Positions 25,565-34,166 of a stretch of 64,000 nucleotides of DNA are shown here, piece after piece (the first letter of the stretch is position 1; every line of letters starts with the position of its first letter). The position numbers and the translations under genes were made by a program. The notes under the pieces were generated by a model. The model was not told where the DNA came from. It did not search any database and saw only the letters and a program-made list of their open reading frames with translations. Origin of the DNA: JAILLW01 sp045640905 (GTDB lineage: Bacteria > Bacillota > Clostridia > Lachnospirales > Lachnospiraceae); NCBI GenBank assembly GCA_045640905.1, contig JAZUFW010000003.1, forward strand, positions 25,450 to 89,449. The letters are read 5' to 3'.

Positions 25565-26400
25565 ACTATTTCCCCTTTACATTCATAAACCTGGTTATCG
25601 TTAATAATTTCACCGATGCTGCCTTCGGAAACCGTAATCTTTCCGGCCATAAAATTCTTTACGGATAATATGTCTCCGACTATTTCTATTTCACCTTCGG
25701 AATATTCAAATGCCAAATCTGCGTTTTCCATGGTGCAATTTATCAGTTTCAAATTCTTGCAATAGCAAAGCGGCTGCGTTCCGATTAATTTGCAATTAAT
25801 CAATGTCAATCCGTCCGAATACCATCCGAGATATTCACCTTCAATTACGCTGTCGGTTACTACGGCATTTTCGCTGTGCCAGAAAGCATCTTTCGTTTTG
25901 AGAACCGATTCTTTGACAGATACATTTTCCGTATATTGAAACGAATACTTTCCGTTCAATTTCGAATTGGCCATGTTGAGATTGTCCGTATTAAAAAAGG
26001 GATATTCGGATGTAATATCACATTCGTTGATTGAAACATCTGCGCATTTCCATCCGAACTCACCTGATGAAATGTTGCAATTTGAGATATTAATGTTCCT
26101 GCATTCTCTTAATGCTTTAATTCCCAAGATGTCACAATTTGAAATTGTACCGTTTTTGTCATACCACAAAGGTGCCCTCGAAGTATCCTCTATTACACTG
26201 TTTGATAACGAAAAATCGGTGTCATGCCACATAGGATATCTCAATTTGAAGCGACAATTTTCAACGCTGATATCGGCACATTCTTTCAGTGCGGATTCAC
26301 CGTCGGCCTCTCCTTCAAAAAAGCAATCTTTAACGACAGCATCCTTTGTATTGTATAAAGCTCTCTCTTCATCGGTTTGTAAACCACTTATCTCTGTCAT
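25555..26400 (-). CDS. DUF3737-like right-handed beta-helix protein
   Basis: A 281-residue protein made of short repeating units of about 20 residues, each with an Asn/Ser/Cys turn (ISNCNI, VSINECDI, LTLINCKLIG, LKLINCTM). This is a right-handed parallel beta-helix as in pectate lyases and in the DUF3737 family, recognised by the opening EERALYNTKDAVVKDC and by GESALKEC. No signal peptide is present. The function of the family is unknown. Its ATG overlaps the stop of the GH13 gene (ATGA) and its end overlaps the galactanase start, so it is locked into the carbohydrate operon. The acidic and aromatic faces of such helices can bind sugars, but catalysis is not shown. Confidence 0.8.
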   Translation of the reverse strand: MTEISGLQTDEERALYNTKDAVVKDCFFEGEADGESALKECADISVENCRFKLRYPMWHDTDFSLSNSVIEDTSRAPLWYDKNGTISNCDILGIKALRECRNINISNCNISSGEFGWKCADVSINECDITSEYPFFNTDNLNMANSKLNGKYSFQYTENVSVKESVLKTKDAFWHSENAVVTDSVIEGEYLGWYSDGLTLINCKLIGTQPLCYCKNLKLINCTMENADLAFEYSEGEIEIVGDILSVKNFMAGKITVSEGSIGEIINDNQVYECKGEIVCQ

Positions 26401-28511
26401 ATGAATGAATAACCTCTTTTAAATTTCAAGATAACGGCGGAAGTAGCCTTCATGGTCATATTGATTTTTCCTCCGACCACGGGAATTTCATGTTCTTCCG
26501 TACTGAATCCGTCTGCATCCGTAAGCATAATCTGCTTAATGATTCCTTCTTTTTGAACTCCCAACTGCCATATGGTTACGGTTTCCGTTACTTCATAATC
26601 ATTGTTGTTGACCAATATTACGCATGCACCGTCTTTATCAAATCTGCCGTATCCAAGGAAATTGTAATTATTGATGACATACTTCAACGAGCCTGTCAGC
26701 AGTTCCTTGTTCTCTTTATGTATTCTGATTATTTCCTTATGGAAATCTATCATCTGAGTGTCTTCATGACCCCAAGGATAGGTCCGTCTGTTATCCGGGT
26801 CTGTCCATCCGCATACTCCGGCTTCGTCCCCGTAATAAATGGTCGGTGCTCCGGGCCATGTAAACTGTATCAACACAGCTTCTCGCATTACAGCCTTGTT
26901 GACTCCTTCATTTGCGGCTTCGGGCCCCAGATTATTTGTACGTCCCACACGTCTGTTGGTTCGCGTTAAGAAACGTGAATGATCATGATTTGACAGTTCG
27001 TTCATCGCTATCTGCAAAGACGGTGTTGTAAAGTCCGCCATATGTGCATTCATGGCTCCGATAAATGCGTCGGCATTTCCGAGCAAATCTCCTCTGAAAT
27101 CATCGGAGTGCTTTTGCATACCGGTCAAAAACCAGGTTACCGGTTCCATAAAGGCATCGTAATTCATTACGGTATCCCACTCTTTGCCGTTTAACCAGCT
27201 TCTCGGCGATCCGTAATGCTCTGCCAGAACGATTGCTTCGGGGTTTGCCATGCGAACCGTATTTCGAAAATCCTGCCAAAACTTATGATTAAATTCCGGA
27301 GAATGTCCCAAATCAGCGGCTACATCGAGTCTCCATCCGTCAGCATTGTACGGAGGTGAAACCCACTTTGCAGCAATACGCATAACATAATCATAAAGAT
27401 CCGAAGAATTTTCGTAATTTAACTTCGGTAAAGTATCGTGACCCCACCATCCGTCATAGGTATTGTTGTAGGGAAACGCATCATTATTGTTGAACTGAAA
27501 ATAATTATGATACGGACTGTCCTTTTCTATGTACGCACCTTTGGCATAGCCTTCCGCATTTTCATATATTCGTTCTTTATCAAGCCACTTGTTGAAAGAT
27601 CCGCAATGATTAAACACTCCGTCCAGAATAACCTTCATTCCGCGGGAATGTGCTTCGCTGACCACCTTGGCAAACAACTCGTTGGATGCTTCCAGATTTT
27701 TGATATTTGTAACACGGTCTATGTACCTGGACGCAAATCTGTTTTCATTTTGATCATCCCGAAGCAGTTCACCTTCATCGGAAACAATCTTTCCAAAATG
27801 AGGATCTATATAATCGTAATCCTGAATATCGTATTTATGATTCGACGGAGACACAAACATAGGGTTGAAGTAAATAACATCAACTCCCAAATCCTTCAGA
27901 TAATCAAGTTTATCAAGAACACCCTGCAGGTCACCTCCGTAGAATTCTCTGACGCCCATCGTTGCCGGGTATTTGTCCCAATCGGTTACTCTTTCGGATT
28001 TGGCCCCTATATACTGATACTCGTTCGTCAATACATCGTTCGTCGGGTCTCCGTTGCAGAATCTGTCCGTATATATCTGGTACATAACCGCACCTTTTGC
28101 CCATTCCGGAGTCCTGAATCCCGGAATAATACGGAAATATGCGCTCTCTTCAGGCTTTTTTGAAACTCCGCGCGTATCATATACACAACGGACACGTCCT
28201 GCCACTATTTCGAAGTAATATGTGAATTCCTTGTCTTCAACCATTACTTCGCTTTCAAAATAGGCGAATACATCATCACTTTCAACAAACATCATCAGTT
28301 CTTTTTGATCGCGATGTACCAAATATGCTTTATCAATATTGTTCTTTTCTACTCTGAGTCTTATCTTTACCGGGCTGTAAGGATTGGGCTCCGCAGGCGT
28401 AATATAATTCTGAGTAGTGTCGGAAAAAACAGCTTTCTTGTTAAATGCCGGCTTCATCTCGTTAATATACAGTCTGCTTAAATCCTCTCGGGACAATGAT
28501 GCAAAATCCAT
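26397..28511 (-). CDS. GH13 alpha-amylase-family enzyme, neopullulanase/cyclomaltodextrinase-like
   Basis: A 704-residue intracellular starch- or maltodextrin-degrading enzyme (no signal peptide). Residues about 1-130 form a CBM34-like N-terminal domain, followed by the GH13 barrel starting at AVMYQIYTDRFCNGD. The nucleophile is D396 (DGWRLDVAAD), the acid/base is E431 (VLAEHYG) and the transition-state Asp is D510 (SNHDHSR). Region I reads DGVFNHCG (297-304). The acid/base region AEHYG departs from the common GE[IV]W form, so it belongs to a less-studied subfamily. The typical product range would be maltose, panose or branched oligosaccharides. GGAG lies 7 nt before the ATG. It is the first gene of the run down to at least the galactanase. 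Confidence 0.92.
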   Translation of the reverse strand: MDFASLSREDLSRLYINEMKPAFNKKAVFSDTTQNYITPAEPNPYSPVKIRLRVEKNNIDKAYLVHRDQKELMMFVESDDVFAYFESEVMVEDKEFTYYFEIVAGRVRCVYDTRGVSKKPEESAYFRIIPGFRTPEWAKGAVMYQIYTDRFCNGDPTNDVLTNEYQYIGAKSERVTDWDKYPATMGVREFYGGDLQGVLDKLDYLKDLGVDVIYFNPMFVSPSNHKYDIQDYDYIDPHFGKIVSDEGELLRDDQNENRFASRYIDRVTNIKNLEASNELFAKVVSEAHSRGMKVILDGVFNHCGSFNKWLDKERIYENAEGYAKGAYIEKDSPYHNYFQFNNNDAFPYNNTYDGWWGHDTLPKLNYENSSDLYDYVMRIAAKWVSPPYNADGWRLDVAADLGHSPEFNHKFWQDFRNTVRMANPEAIVLAEHYGSPRSWLNGKEWDTVMNYDAFMEPVTWFLTGMQKHSDDFRGDLLGNADAFIGAMNAHMADFTTPSLQIAMNELSNHDHSRFLTRTNRRVGRTNNLGPEAANEGVNKAVMREAVLIQFTWPGAPTIYYGDEAGVCGWTDPDNRRTYPWGHEDTQMIDFHKEIIRIHKENKELLTGSLKYVINNYNFLGYGRFDKDGACVILVNNNDYEVTETVTIWQLGVQKEGIIKQIMLTDADGFSTEEHEIPVVGGKINMTMKATSAVILKFKRGYSFI

Positions 28512-28538
28512 ATGTCGCTCCTAAAAAATATTTACCGA

Positions 28539-29774
28539 TTAATCCCTTGCAAATAAATCCCTTGTATACACTTTATCCGCTACATCATCCAATACGGCGT
28601 CATATCTGTTTGCTATGATGCAATCGGACATCTTTTTAAATTCATTGATATCATTCACGACTTTGCTGCCGAAAAAGGTAGTGCCGTTCTCCAAAGTGGG
28701 CTCGTAAATAATCACATTTGCTCCTTTTGCTTTCACGCGCTTTACTATGCCCTGAACGGAACTTTGTCTGAAATTGTCGGAATTACTCTTCATCGTCAGT
28801 CGGAAAACACCTATGGTTACTTCCTTTTCCTGACATTTATCGTATGTATTATCTTCCCCGTAAGAATAGTAACCAACCTTTTTTAATACCTGATCCGCAA
28901 TAAAGTCCTTTCGCGTTCTGTTAGCTTCAACTATAGCTTCTATCAGATTCTCAGGCACATCTTCGTAGTTGGCCAGCAACTGCTTCGTATCCTTAGGCAG
29001 ACAATATCCGCCATATCCGAAAGACGGATTGTTGTAAAAATTACCGATTCTAGGATCCAGTCCGACACCTTCTATAATACGTTTGGAATCCAAGCCTTTC
29101 ATTTCTGCATATGTATCAAGTTCATTAAAGTATCCTACTCGAAGAGCCAGATACGTATTCGCAAACAACTTTACGGCTTCTGCTTCGGTGCATCCCATCA
29201 AAAGCACGGGAATGTCTTCCTTTAAGGCAGCTTCCGTAAGCAAAGAAGCAAATTTAGCGGCTGCTTCCTTCGACAAATCATCGTCTCCGTATCCGACAAT
29301 TATTCTGGAAGGATACAGGTTATCATACAAAGCCTTTGATTCTCTCAAAAATTCCGGGCTGAACATAATCCTGTCACATCCGTATTTTTCACGAATATGC
29401 CTCGTATATCCTACCGGAATTGTGGATTTAACCACAATGTATGCCGAATCATTGTATTTAAGCACGGTTTCAATAGCATTTTCCACAGCCCTGGTATCAA
29501 AAAAGTTTTTATCCGAATCATAGTTCGTGGGTGTGGCTATTACCACAAAATCAGCTCCCGAATAGGCCTCGGACGGATTCAGAGTTGCTTTCAGATTAAG
29601 TTCTTTATTCTGCAAATATTCCTTTATTTCCGTATCATCGATAGGAGAAATTCTGTCATTTATTTTGCGTACTTTTTCTTCCACAATATCAAGTGCAACC
29701 ACTTCATTATTCAAGGACAGCAGTATGGATATTGACAGTCCCACATATCCTGTTCCGGCTACAGCAATTTTCAA
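28539..29774 (-). CDS. ugd: UDP-glucose 6-dehydrogenase
   Basis: A 411-residue NAD-dependent enzyme that oxidises UDP-glucose to UDP-glucuronate for capsule or cell-wall polysaccharide. The N-terminal nucleotide fold GTGYVGLS, the segment KSTIPVGYTR, EFLRES, and the catalytic Cys in FGYGGYCLPKDTKQL are all present. The start is a TTG at 29774, supported by GGAGG 8 nt upstream and by the family start MKIAVAGTGYVG; there is no nearby ATG. It has its own promoter (TTGTAT-18-TATAAT) and lies just before the GH13 gene. Length is normal for the short UDP-glucose dehydrogenase type. Confidence 0.95.
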   Translation of the reverse strand: MKIAVAGTGYVGLSISILLSLNNEVVALDIVEEKVRKINDRISPIDDTEIKEYLQNKELNLKATLNPSEAYSGADFVVIATPTNYDSDKNFFDTRAVENAIETVLKYNDSAYIVVKSTIPVGYTRHIREKYGCDRIMFSPEFLRESKALYDNLYPSRIIVGYGDDDLSKEAAAKFASLLTEAALKEDIPVLLMGCTEAEAVKLFANTYLALRVGYFNELDTYAEMKGLDSKRIIEGVGLDPRIGNFYNNPSFGYGGYCLPKDTKQLLANYEDVPENLIEAIVEANRTRKDFIADQVLKKVGYYSYGEDNTYDKCQEKEVTIGVFRLTMKSNSDNFRQSSVQGIVKRVKAKGANVIIYEPTLENGTTFFGSKVVNDINEFKKMSDCIIANRYDAVLDDVADKVYTRDLFARD

Positions 29775-29812
29775 GAATGTATCCTCCGTTTATAACATAA
29801 ATATTCGTATAG

Positions 29813-29842
29813 ATTATACACTAAAATTAGTATCGTATACAA
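29813..29842 (-). promoter_or_regulatory. Promoter of ugd
   Basis: On the minus strand TTGTAT (29837-29842), an 18-nt spacer and TATAAT (29813-29818) form a sigma-A-type promoter about 40 nt upstream of the TTG start of ugd and its GGAGG. Confidence 0.7.
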
Positions 29843-29859
29843 TAACAGACCCTAGATAT

Positions 29860-29960
29860 AGTAAAAAGGATAGAAACCAAAGTTTCTATCCTTTTTAGAG
29901 AAGGTATTTCTTTCTTATGGGGTATAGCAAAAACTATAAAAAATGTATTGGGGGGTTACA
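29860..29960 (-). ncRNA. Candidate small RNA of about 100 nt downstream of ftsH
   Basis: In the 279-nt gap between ftsH and ugd the minus strand has a full promoter (29967-29995), then about 100 nt without an open frame, then a perfect 15-bp terminator hairpin. The predicted RNA starts with a C-rich run (CCCCCC, complement of 29950-29955), contains a small hairpin TATAG/CTATA, a second C-rich stretch (TACCCCAT) and CCTTCTCT. C-rich single-stranded stretches that can pair with Shine-Dalgarno sequences are common in small regulatory RNAs of Gram-positive bacteria. No known RNA family is recognised. The terminator may simply end ftsH mRNA, but the separate promoter argues for an own transcript. 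Confidence 0.5.
29863..29896. terminator. Strong intrinsic terminator after ftsH and the candidate small RNA
   Basis: AAAAAGGATAGAAAC and GTTTCTATCCTTTTT form a perfect 15-bp stem around CAAA. T-runs end both strands, so it works in either direction. On the minus strand it stops transcripts from ftsH and from the promoter at 29967-29995. Confidence 0.95.
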
Positions 29961-29966
29961 AGTAGT

Positions 29967-29995
29967 ATAATAGCACCCGCCTATACCGTGAACAA
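29967..29995 (-). promoter_or_regulatory. Promoter of the candidate small RNA
   Basis: TTGTTC (29990-29995), a 17-nt spacer and TGC-TATTAT (TATTAT at 29967-29972) form a sigma-A-type promoter with an extended -10 on the minus strand. The next downstream start codon belongs to ugd, beyond the terminator and behind its own promoter, so this promoter has no protein gene to serve. Confidence 0.65.
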
Positions 29996-30053
29996 TGCGT
30001 AACTTTCACAAATTTACTAAAAACACCGCATGTTTTTTGTGTATTTTTACCAA

Positions 30054-31856
30054 TTATTCGAACAATGCCTCAAATTCTTCACGTCCGATCTTCTCTTTTT
30101 CAAGAAGAAGTTCGGCCGTAGCATGCAAAACATCCATATGATTTTCTATTATCTCTTTTGCTTTTAAGTAGCAGTCATCGATAATCAGTTTTACTTCTTC
30201 ATCTATCTTGCCCGAAATCAGTTCACTGTGCGATTTTGCATGTGCCAAATCACGTCCGATAAATACTTCATCGTCATCACTTTCATAATTGACGAGTCCG
30301 ATTTTTTCGGACATTCCGTATTTATTTACCATATTTCTGGCTCTCTTTGTCGCCTGCATGATATCATTGCTGGCTCCTGTGGTTATATCATGGAAAATGA
30401 GTTCTTCGGCTATTCTTCCGCCTAAAGAAACCATGATATCCTGAAGCATCTTTGTTTTCGTAACAAACATTTCATCTTTTTCGGGAAGCGGCATTGTAAA
30501 TCCGGCAGCTCCCAATCCCGTCGGTATTATCGAAATCATGTGAACCGGATCAACCTCAGGCAGCACATGGAATAATATTGCATGTCCGGCTTCATGATAT
30601 GCCGTAATTTTCTTTTCTTTATCCGAAATAATTCTTGATTTCTTTTCCACACCCAGTCCGACTTTAATGAACGACTGCTCCACGTCTTCCTGAATAATAT
30701 ACGGTCTGTTTGCTTTTGCGGCTCTGATTGCAGATTCATTAAGCAGGTTTTCCAAATCTGCTCCCGTAAATCCTGCCGTTGTCTGGGCAATCTTCTTTAA
30801 ATCTACATCCTCAGCGAGCGGCTTGTTCTTTGCGTGCACCTTGAGAATGTCCTCTCTGCCTGCCACATCCGGTCTGTTTACGGCAATTTTACGGTCAAAT
30901 CTGCCCGGTCTTAAGATAGCCGGATCAAGAATATCCACACGGTTGGTTGCAGCCATAACGATAATTCCGCTGTTTTCACCGAATCCGTCCATTTCAACCA
31001 ACAATTGGTTAAGTGTCTGTTCTCTTTCGTCATGTCCGCCGCCCATACCTGTTCCACGACGTCTTGCTACGGCATCTATTTCATCAATAAACACTATACA
31101 CGGCTTATGATGATTGGCTTCTTCGAATAAGTCTCTGACTCTCGAAGCACCGACTCCGACAAACATTTCTACGAAATCAGAACCGGAAATAGAAAAGAAA
31201 GGAACATTTGCTTCTCCTGCTATAGCCTTTGCAAGCAAAGTTTTTCCCGTACCCGGAGAACCTTCAAGCAAAACTCCTTTAGGAATTCTCGCACCGATTT
31301 TGGTAAACTTCTCAGGATCCTTCAAAAACTCAACTATTTCGTTAAGTTCCTCCTTCTCTTCCTGAAGTCCTGCAACATCTTTCAGGGTTATCTTCCCTTC
31401 GGTAGTCATCTTGGCACGCGATTTGCCGAAATTCATCATTTTGGCATTTGTACCGCCTGCTCCTCCTCCGTTCATGATACTGAGCATAAACATAAGAAGT
31501 GCTACACCGATAATGATAGGTAACAAACTGGTGGTAAACCAGCTGTCCTCTTCGGCAGCATATACTACGGGATCCAAGCCTTTTTCCAAAAGAAATCTTT
31601 CTGTTTCCGCAACATCCGTTGCATACAGAACACATTTTTCGCCGGTTGACTTAATGACCGTAACCTTTCCCGTTACGGCATTCTTGGCCGGAAGAATACT
31701 AACGGACGAAACAGTTTTTGCCGTAACATCCGCTTCAAGGTCTTTTCTTGTATACACCGTCTGATTTGCGTTAAGAAAAGACGGTACCAATAATAACAGT
31801 ATTATAACTATCACAAAGATAAGGTATAAACTGATGCCCTTTTTCTGACTGTTCAA
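30054..31856 (-). CDS. ftsH: ATP-dependent membrane zinc metalloprotease FtsH
   Basis: A 600-residue AAA+ protease that degrades misfolded membrane proteins and short-lived regulators. Two membrane segments (about 10-28 and 108-127) flank a small extracytoplasmic domain. The AAA domain has Walker A GSPGTGKT, the pore motif FVGVGAS, Walker B IVFIDEID and the second-region-of-homology arginines in RPGRFDR. The zinc motif is HEAGH in AYHEAGHAI, with a third ligand Asp in TTGASNDI. The start is a TTG at 31856 with GGAGG 7 nt upstream. It is the last gene of the divIC-tilS-hpt-ftsH run. Confidence 0.98.
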   Translation of the reverse strand: MNSQKKGISLYLIFVIVIILLLLVPSFLNANQTVYTRKDLEADVTAKTVSSVSILPAKNAVTGKVTVIKSTGEKCVLYATDVAETERFLLEKGLDPVVYAAEEDSWFTTSLLPIIIGVALLMFMLSIMNGGGAGGTNAKMMNFGKSRAKMTTEGKITLKDVAGLQEEKEELNEIVEFLKDPEKFTKIGARIPKGVLLEGSPGTGKTLLAKAIAGEANVPFFSISGSDFVEMFVGVGASRVRDLFEEANHHKPCIVFIDEIDAVARRRGTGMGGGHDEREQTLNQLLVEMDGFGENSGIIVMAATNRVDILDPAILRPGRFDRKIAVNRPDVAGREDILKVHAKNKPLAEDVDLKKIAQTTAGFTGADLENLLNESAIRAAKANRPYIIQEDVEQSFIKVGLGVEKKSRIISDKEKKITAYHEAGHAILFHVLPEVDPVHMISIIPTGLGAAGFTMPLPEKDEMFVTKTKMLQDIMVSLGGRIAEELIFHDITTGASNDIMQATKRARNMVNKYGMSEKIGLVNYESDDDEVFIGRDLAHAKSHSELISGKIDEEVKLIIDDCYLKAKEIIENHMDVLHATAELLLEKEKIGREEFEALFE

Positions 31857-31873
31857 TTTAATCCTCCAATTAA

Positions 31874-32395
31874 CTAATCAACAAATTCAACAATTCCTAT
31901 ATAAGGAAGATTTCTATATCTTTGGTCATAATCAAGTCCGAATCCCACAACAAACTCATCGGGAATTTGGAAACCTACATAATCTACATTAACTTCCGTA
32001 ACTCTGCGCTCGGGTTTATCAAGCAAAGTACATAACTTCAAGCTCTTCGGATTTCTGCCCTTAAGCATTTTAAGTAAATAATCCAAAGTTCTTCCCGTAT
32101 CTACTATGTCTTCAATAACAAGTACATTTCTTCCGTCCAAAGTATGATCGAGATCTTTGATAATCTTTACTTCTCCGGTAGATGTAGTTCCGGAGTAACT
32201 TGATACACTCATAAAATCCAACGTAACCGGCAGATCGATTCTCTTTGCCAATTCGGTAGTCATGAAAACCGAACCTTTCAATATACAAATGATGTGTAAA
32301 GGTTCACCGTTATAATCTTTTGTGATTTCCTCACCCATTTCCTGGATTCTTTTCAATACTTCTTCTTCCGAAAGCAATACTTTAATCTTTTCCAT
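31874..32395 (-). CDS. hpt: Hypoxanthine phosphoribosyltransferase
   Basis: A 173-residue purine salvage enzyme that joins hypoxanthine or guanine to PRPP. The PRPP loop VLVIEDIVDTGRTL, the early ILKGSVFM segment and SVSSYSGTTSTGEV (flexible active-site loop) are all present. It lies between tilS and ftsH, the usual neighbours across Firmicutes. AGCGGAGG precedes the ATG. Gaps of 17 nt to ftsH and 11 nt to tilS indicate one transcript. Confidence 0.97.
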   Translation of the reverse strand: MEKIKVLLSEEEVLKRIQEMGEEITKDYNGEPLHIICILKGSVFMTTELAKRIDLPVTLDFMSVSSYSGTTSTGEVKIIKDLDHTLDGRNVLVIEDIVDTGRTLDYLLKMLKGRNPKSLKLCTLLDKPERRVTEVNVDYVGFQIPDEFVVGFGLDYDQRYRNLPYIGIVEFVD

Positions 32396-32406
32396 ACTAT
32401 CCTCCG

Positions 32407-33738
32407 CTAATTTATAAAAGATGCTTCCAATACTCGTTTGGTTTCATCCGTCACTTTATAATACTCACTGATTCTGTACCCGATTACCCAAATAATATGA
32501 CTATTATCCGCAAGAAGCAAAATATTGTCTCTTTTAGCCAGAGGAATCTTTTGGTTAATCATATAATCGGATAAAAGCTGCTTGTGGCCCTTTGAATCTA
32601 TAATAAGATAATCTCCGTCTTTTCTGGTTCTGACCTCAAGCGCATTGGATATTTTATCATAATCAAACCATTTCGTATAGTTTCCCTTTGGAATCTCGGA
32701 AATATTAAAATCCGTCAAGATTTGCGTGTTTACAGATATCTTTTCTTCTTCGCTTTTTTCGTTTTTGGGACAACCTGAAATCGTCAGCAGATTATACGTC
32801 CTATACGCGCGTAATCCGTACGGCAAAGATATGTCTGCACTCCCCGAGCTTTGAAACAGTTTACGAACTTCATTGACATGCTCATACGAAATATCTTTTC
32901 TGGTATGTGCCATCATACATATTCCGTCATAGATTATTTTGGAAACGGCGTAGTCATGTTGCTTTGAAAGAAGATCTATATCAAAACTGATTTTGCTATC
33001 ATCCGAACAGACCATACATTCATCCGCTATCTTGTAGACCTGCGAATCCAAAAACGATGAAGCGTCACTTATCATTTTCGAAGCCCTGTTCATATTGTTA
33101 ATAATTCCTTCGCCTATTTCTTCCGTCGCATATCCCAATATATGATGGCGAATCTTATTCCTGGTATAATCATCCGTCAAATTGGTTTCATCCGTTACAT
33201 AGGAGATATTCCTGTCCGCAAGAAATTTCAAAATATCTTTCTTTTCAAGGCAAAGTATCGGCCTGATTATTTCATCATTTACAGGCTTGATTCCCGAAAG
33301 CCCGTTTATTCCTGTTCCTCGAAACAGATTAAGCAGCATCGTTTCCGCATTATCATCGGCATTATGGGCTACGGCTATTTTACCGTTTCTTGTTCCCAGC
33401 ACTTTTCTCAACGCATCATACCTGATCATTCTGCCCGCTTCTTCAACCGTAAGAGAACTTTCTTTCGCTATTTTATGAACATCGGCAGAAGCAATATGAA
33501 ACGGTATGTTTTTTTGTGCGCATAAATCTCTGACAAAGTCCTCGTCGCGTTTTGCAGTTTCTCTGATGCCGTGATTTACATGCAAAACTTCCAATACTAT
33601 TTCTGTATCTTTCAGAATTTCCTCAAGTAAAAAAAGGAGGCAAACAGAATCTGCTCCTCCCGAAACTCCGACCACGATAACTTCACAGTCATCCAGCATA
33701 TTATATTGATTAATATATCGTTTAACAGTATCTATCAT
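32407..33738 (-). CDS. tilS: tRNA(Ile)-lysidine synthetase
   Basis: A 443-residue enzyme that converts cytidine 34 of the CAU-anticodon isoleucine tRNA to lysidine, which is needed to read AUA. The PP-loop SGGADS is at 26-31, HVNHGIRE and AVAHNADDNAETMLLNLFRGTGINGLSG are typical, and a C-terminal TilS domain ends with DKISNALEVRTRKDGDYL and WVIGYRISEYYKV. No Shine-Dalgarno precedes the ATG; the upstream 17 nt after divIC are AT-rich. In spore-formers spoIIE commonly sits at this junction and is missing here. Confidence 0.96.
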   Translation of the reverse strand: MIDTVKRYINQYNMLDDCEVIVVGVSGGADSVCLLFLLEEILKDTEIVLEVLHVNHGIRETAKRDEDFVRDLCAQKNIPFHIASADVHKIAKESSLTVEEAGRMIRYDALRKVLGTRNGKIAVAHNADDNAETMLLNLFRGTGINGLSGIKPVNDEIIRPILCLEKKDILKFLADRNISYVTDETNLTDDYTRNKIRHHILGYATEEIGEGIINNMNRASKMISDASSFLDSQVYKIADECMVCSDDSKISFDIDLLSKQHDYAVSKIIYDGICMMAHTRKDISYEHVNEVRKLFQSSGSADISLPYGLRAYRTYNLLTISGCPKNEKSEEEKISVNTQILTDFNISEIPKGNYTKWFDYDKISNALEVRTRKDGDYLIIDSKGHKQLLSDYMINQKIPLAKRDNILLLADNSHIIWVIGYRISEYYKVTDETKRVLEASFIN

Positions 33739-33755
33739 TTTTTAATAGATCGAAA

Positions 33756-34055
33756 TTAGTTTTCATCCCTGAATAGGAGTTCACCTTCATACACCAGACC
33801 AAGCTTATTTCGTGCTATATCCTCAACATAAGCCTTTGTATGCGTATATTTTTCATACTCGGCTATTTCTTCGGAGCGTTCCATCTCTCTTGCTATCTGT
33901 TCCTCAAGCTGTGTTTGCTTTTGAGTATACAAATCACGCTGTTGTCTAAGCTCATTACTTTTAACTCCGACAACCGCTATGAGTAGCAAAATAATCAATC
34001 CGATCAGAAGCTTCGCTGTTTTGTTGTGTTTATTTCTTCTTGATTTGGGTAACAT
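33756..34055 (-). CDS. divIC: Septum formation initiator DivIC/FtsB-like
   Basis: A 99-residue bitopic cell-division protein: basic N-terminus (KSRRNKHNK), one membrane helix (about 15-32), a coiled coil (about 35-65) rich in Gln, Glu and Leu, and the conserved end YVEDIARNKLGLVYEGELLF. It would form the DivIC-FtsL-DivIB complex of the septum. The ATG has no ribosome site. Instead a good promoter ends 6 nt before it, suggesting a leaderless message. The yabP and yabQ sporulation genes that normally separate it from rqcP are missing. Confidence 0.92.
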   Translation of the reverse strand: MLPKSRRNKHNKTAKLLIGLIILLLIAVVGVKSNELRQQRDLYTQKQTQLEEQIAREMERSEEIAEYEKYTHTKAYVEDIARNKLGLVYEGELLFRDEN

Positions 34056-34061
34056 AATATT

Positions 34062-34090
34062 ATTTTATACAATATTATGCAAACCGTCAA
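34062..34090 (-). promoter_or_regulatory. Promoter abutting divIC; predicted leaderless transcript
   Basis: TTGACG (34085-34090), 17 nt, TAAAAT (34062-34067) on the minus strand. Only 6 nt separate the -10 box from the divIC ATG at 34055, so the usual start distance of about 7 nt places +1 on the A of ATG. Confidence 0.65.
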
Positions 34091-34146
34091 GCGTCAAAAC
34101 TGCGCAAAATCACGGGTTGTTGTCGTTTTAGGATGGTTAACATAAC

Positions 34147-34166
34147 GACCACAACATCTTGTGGTC
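34147..34166 (-). terminator. Hairpin after rqcP
   Basis: GACCACAA and TTGTGGTC form a perfect 8-bp stem around a 4-nt loop, about 45 nt downstream of the rqcP stop. The following minus-strand bases (GTTATGTTAACC) give only a broken T-run. A second, weaker pair CCAAAA/TTTTGG lies at 34182-34201. Confidence 0.45.

Noticed and set aside
27438..28163. Plus-strand open frame of 241 codons opposite the GH13 gene
   Set aside because: Antisense shadow of a catalytic domain with all three GH13 acids; no ribosome site.
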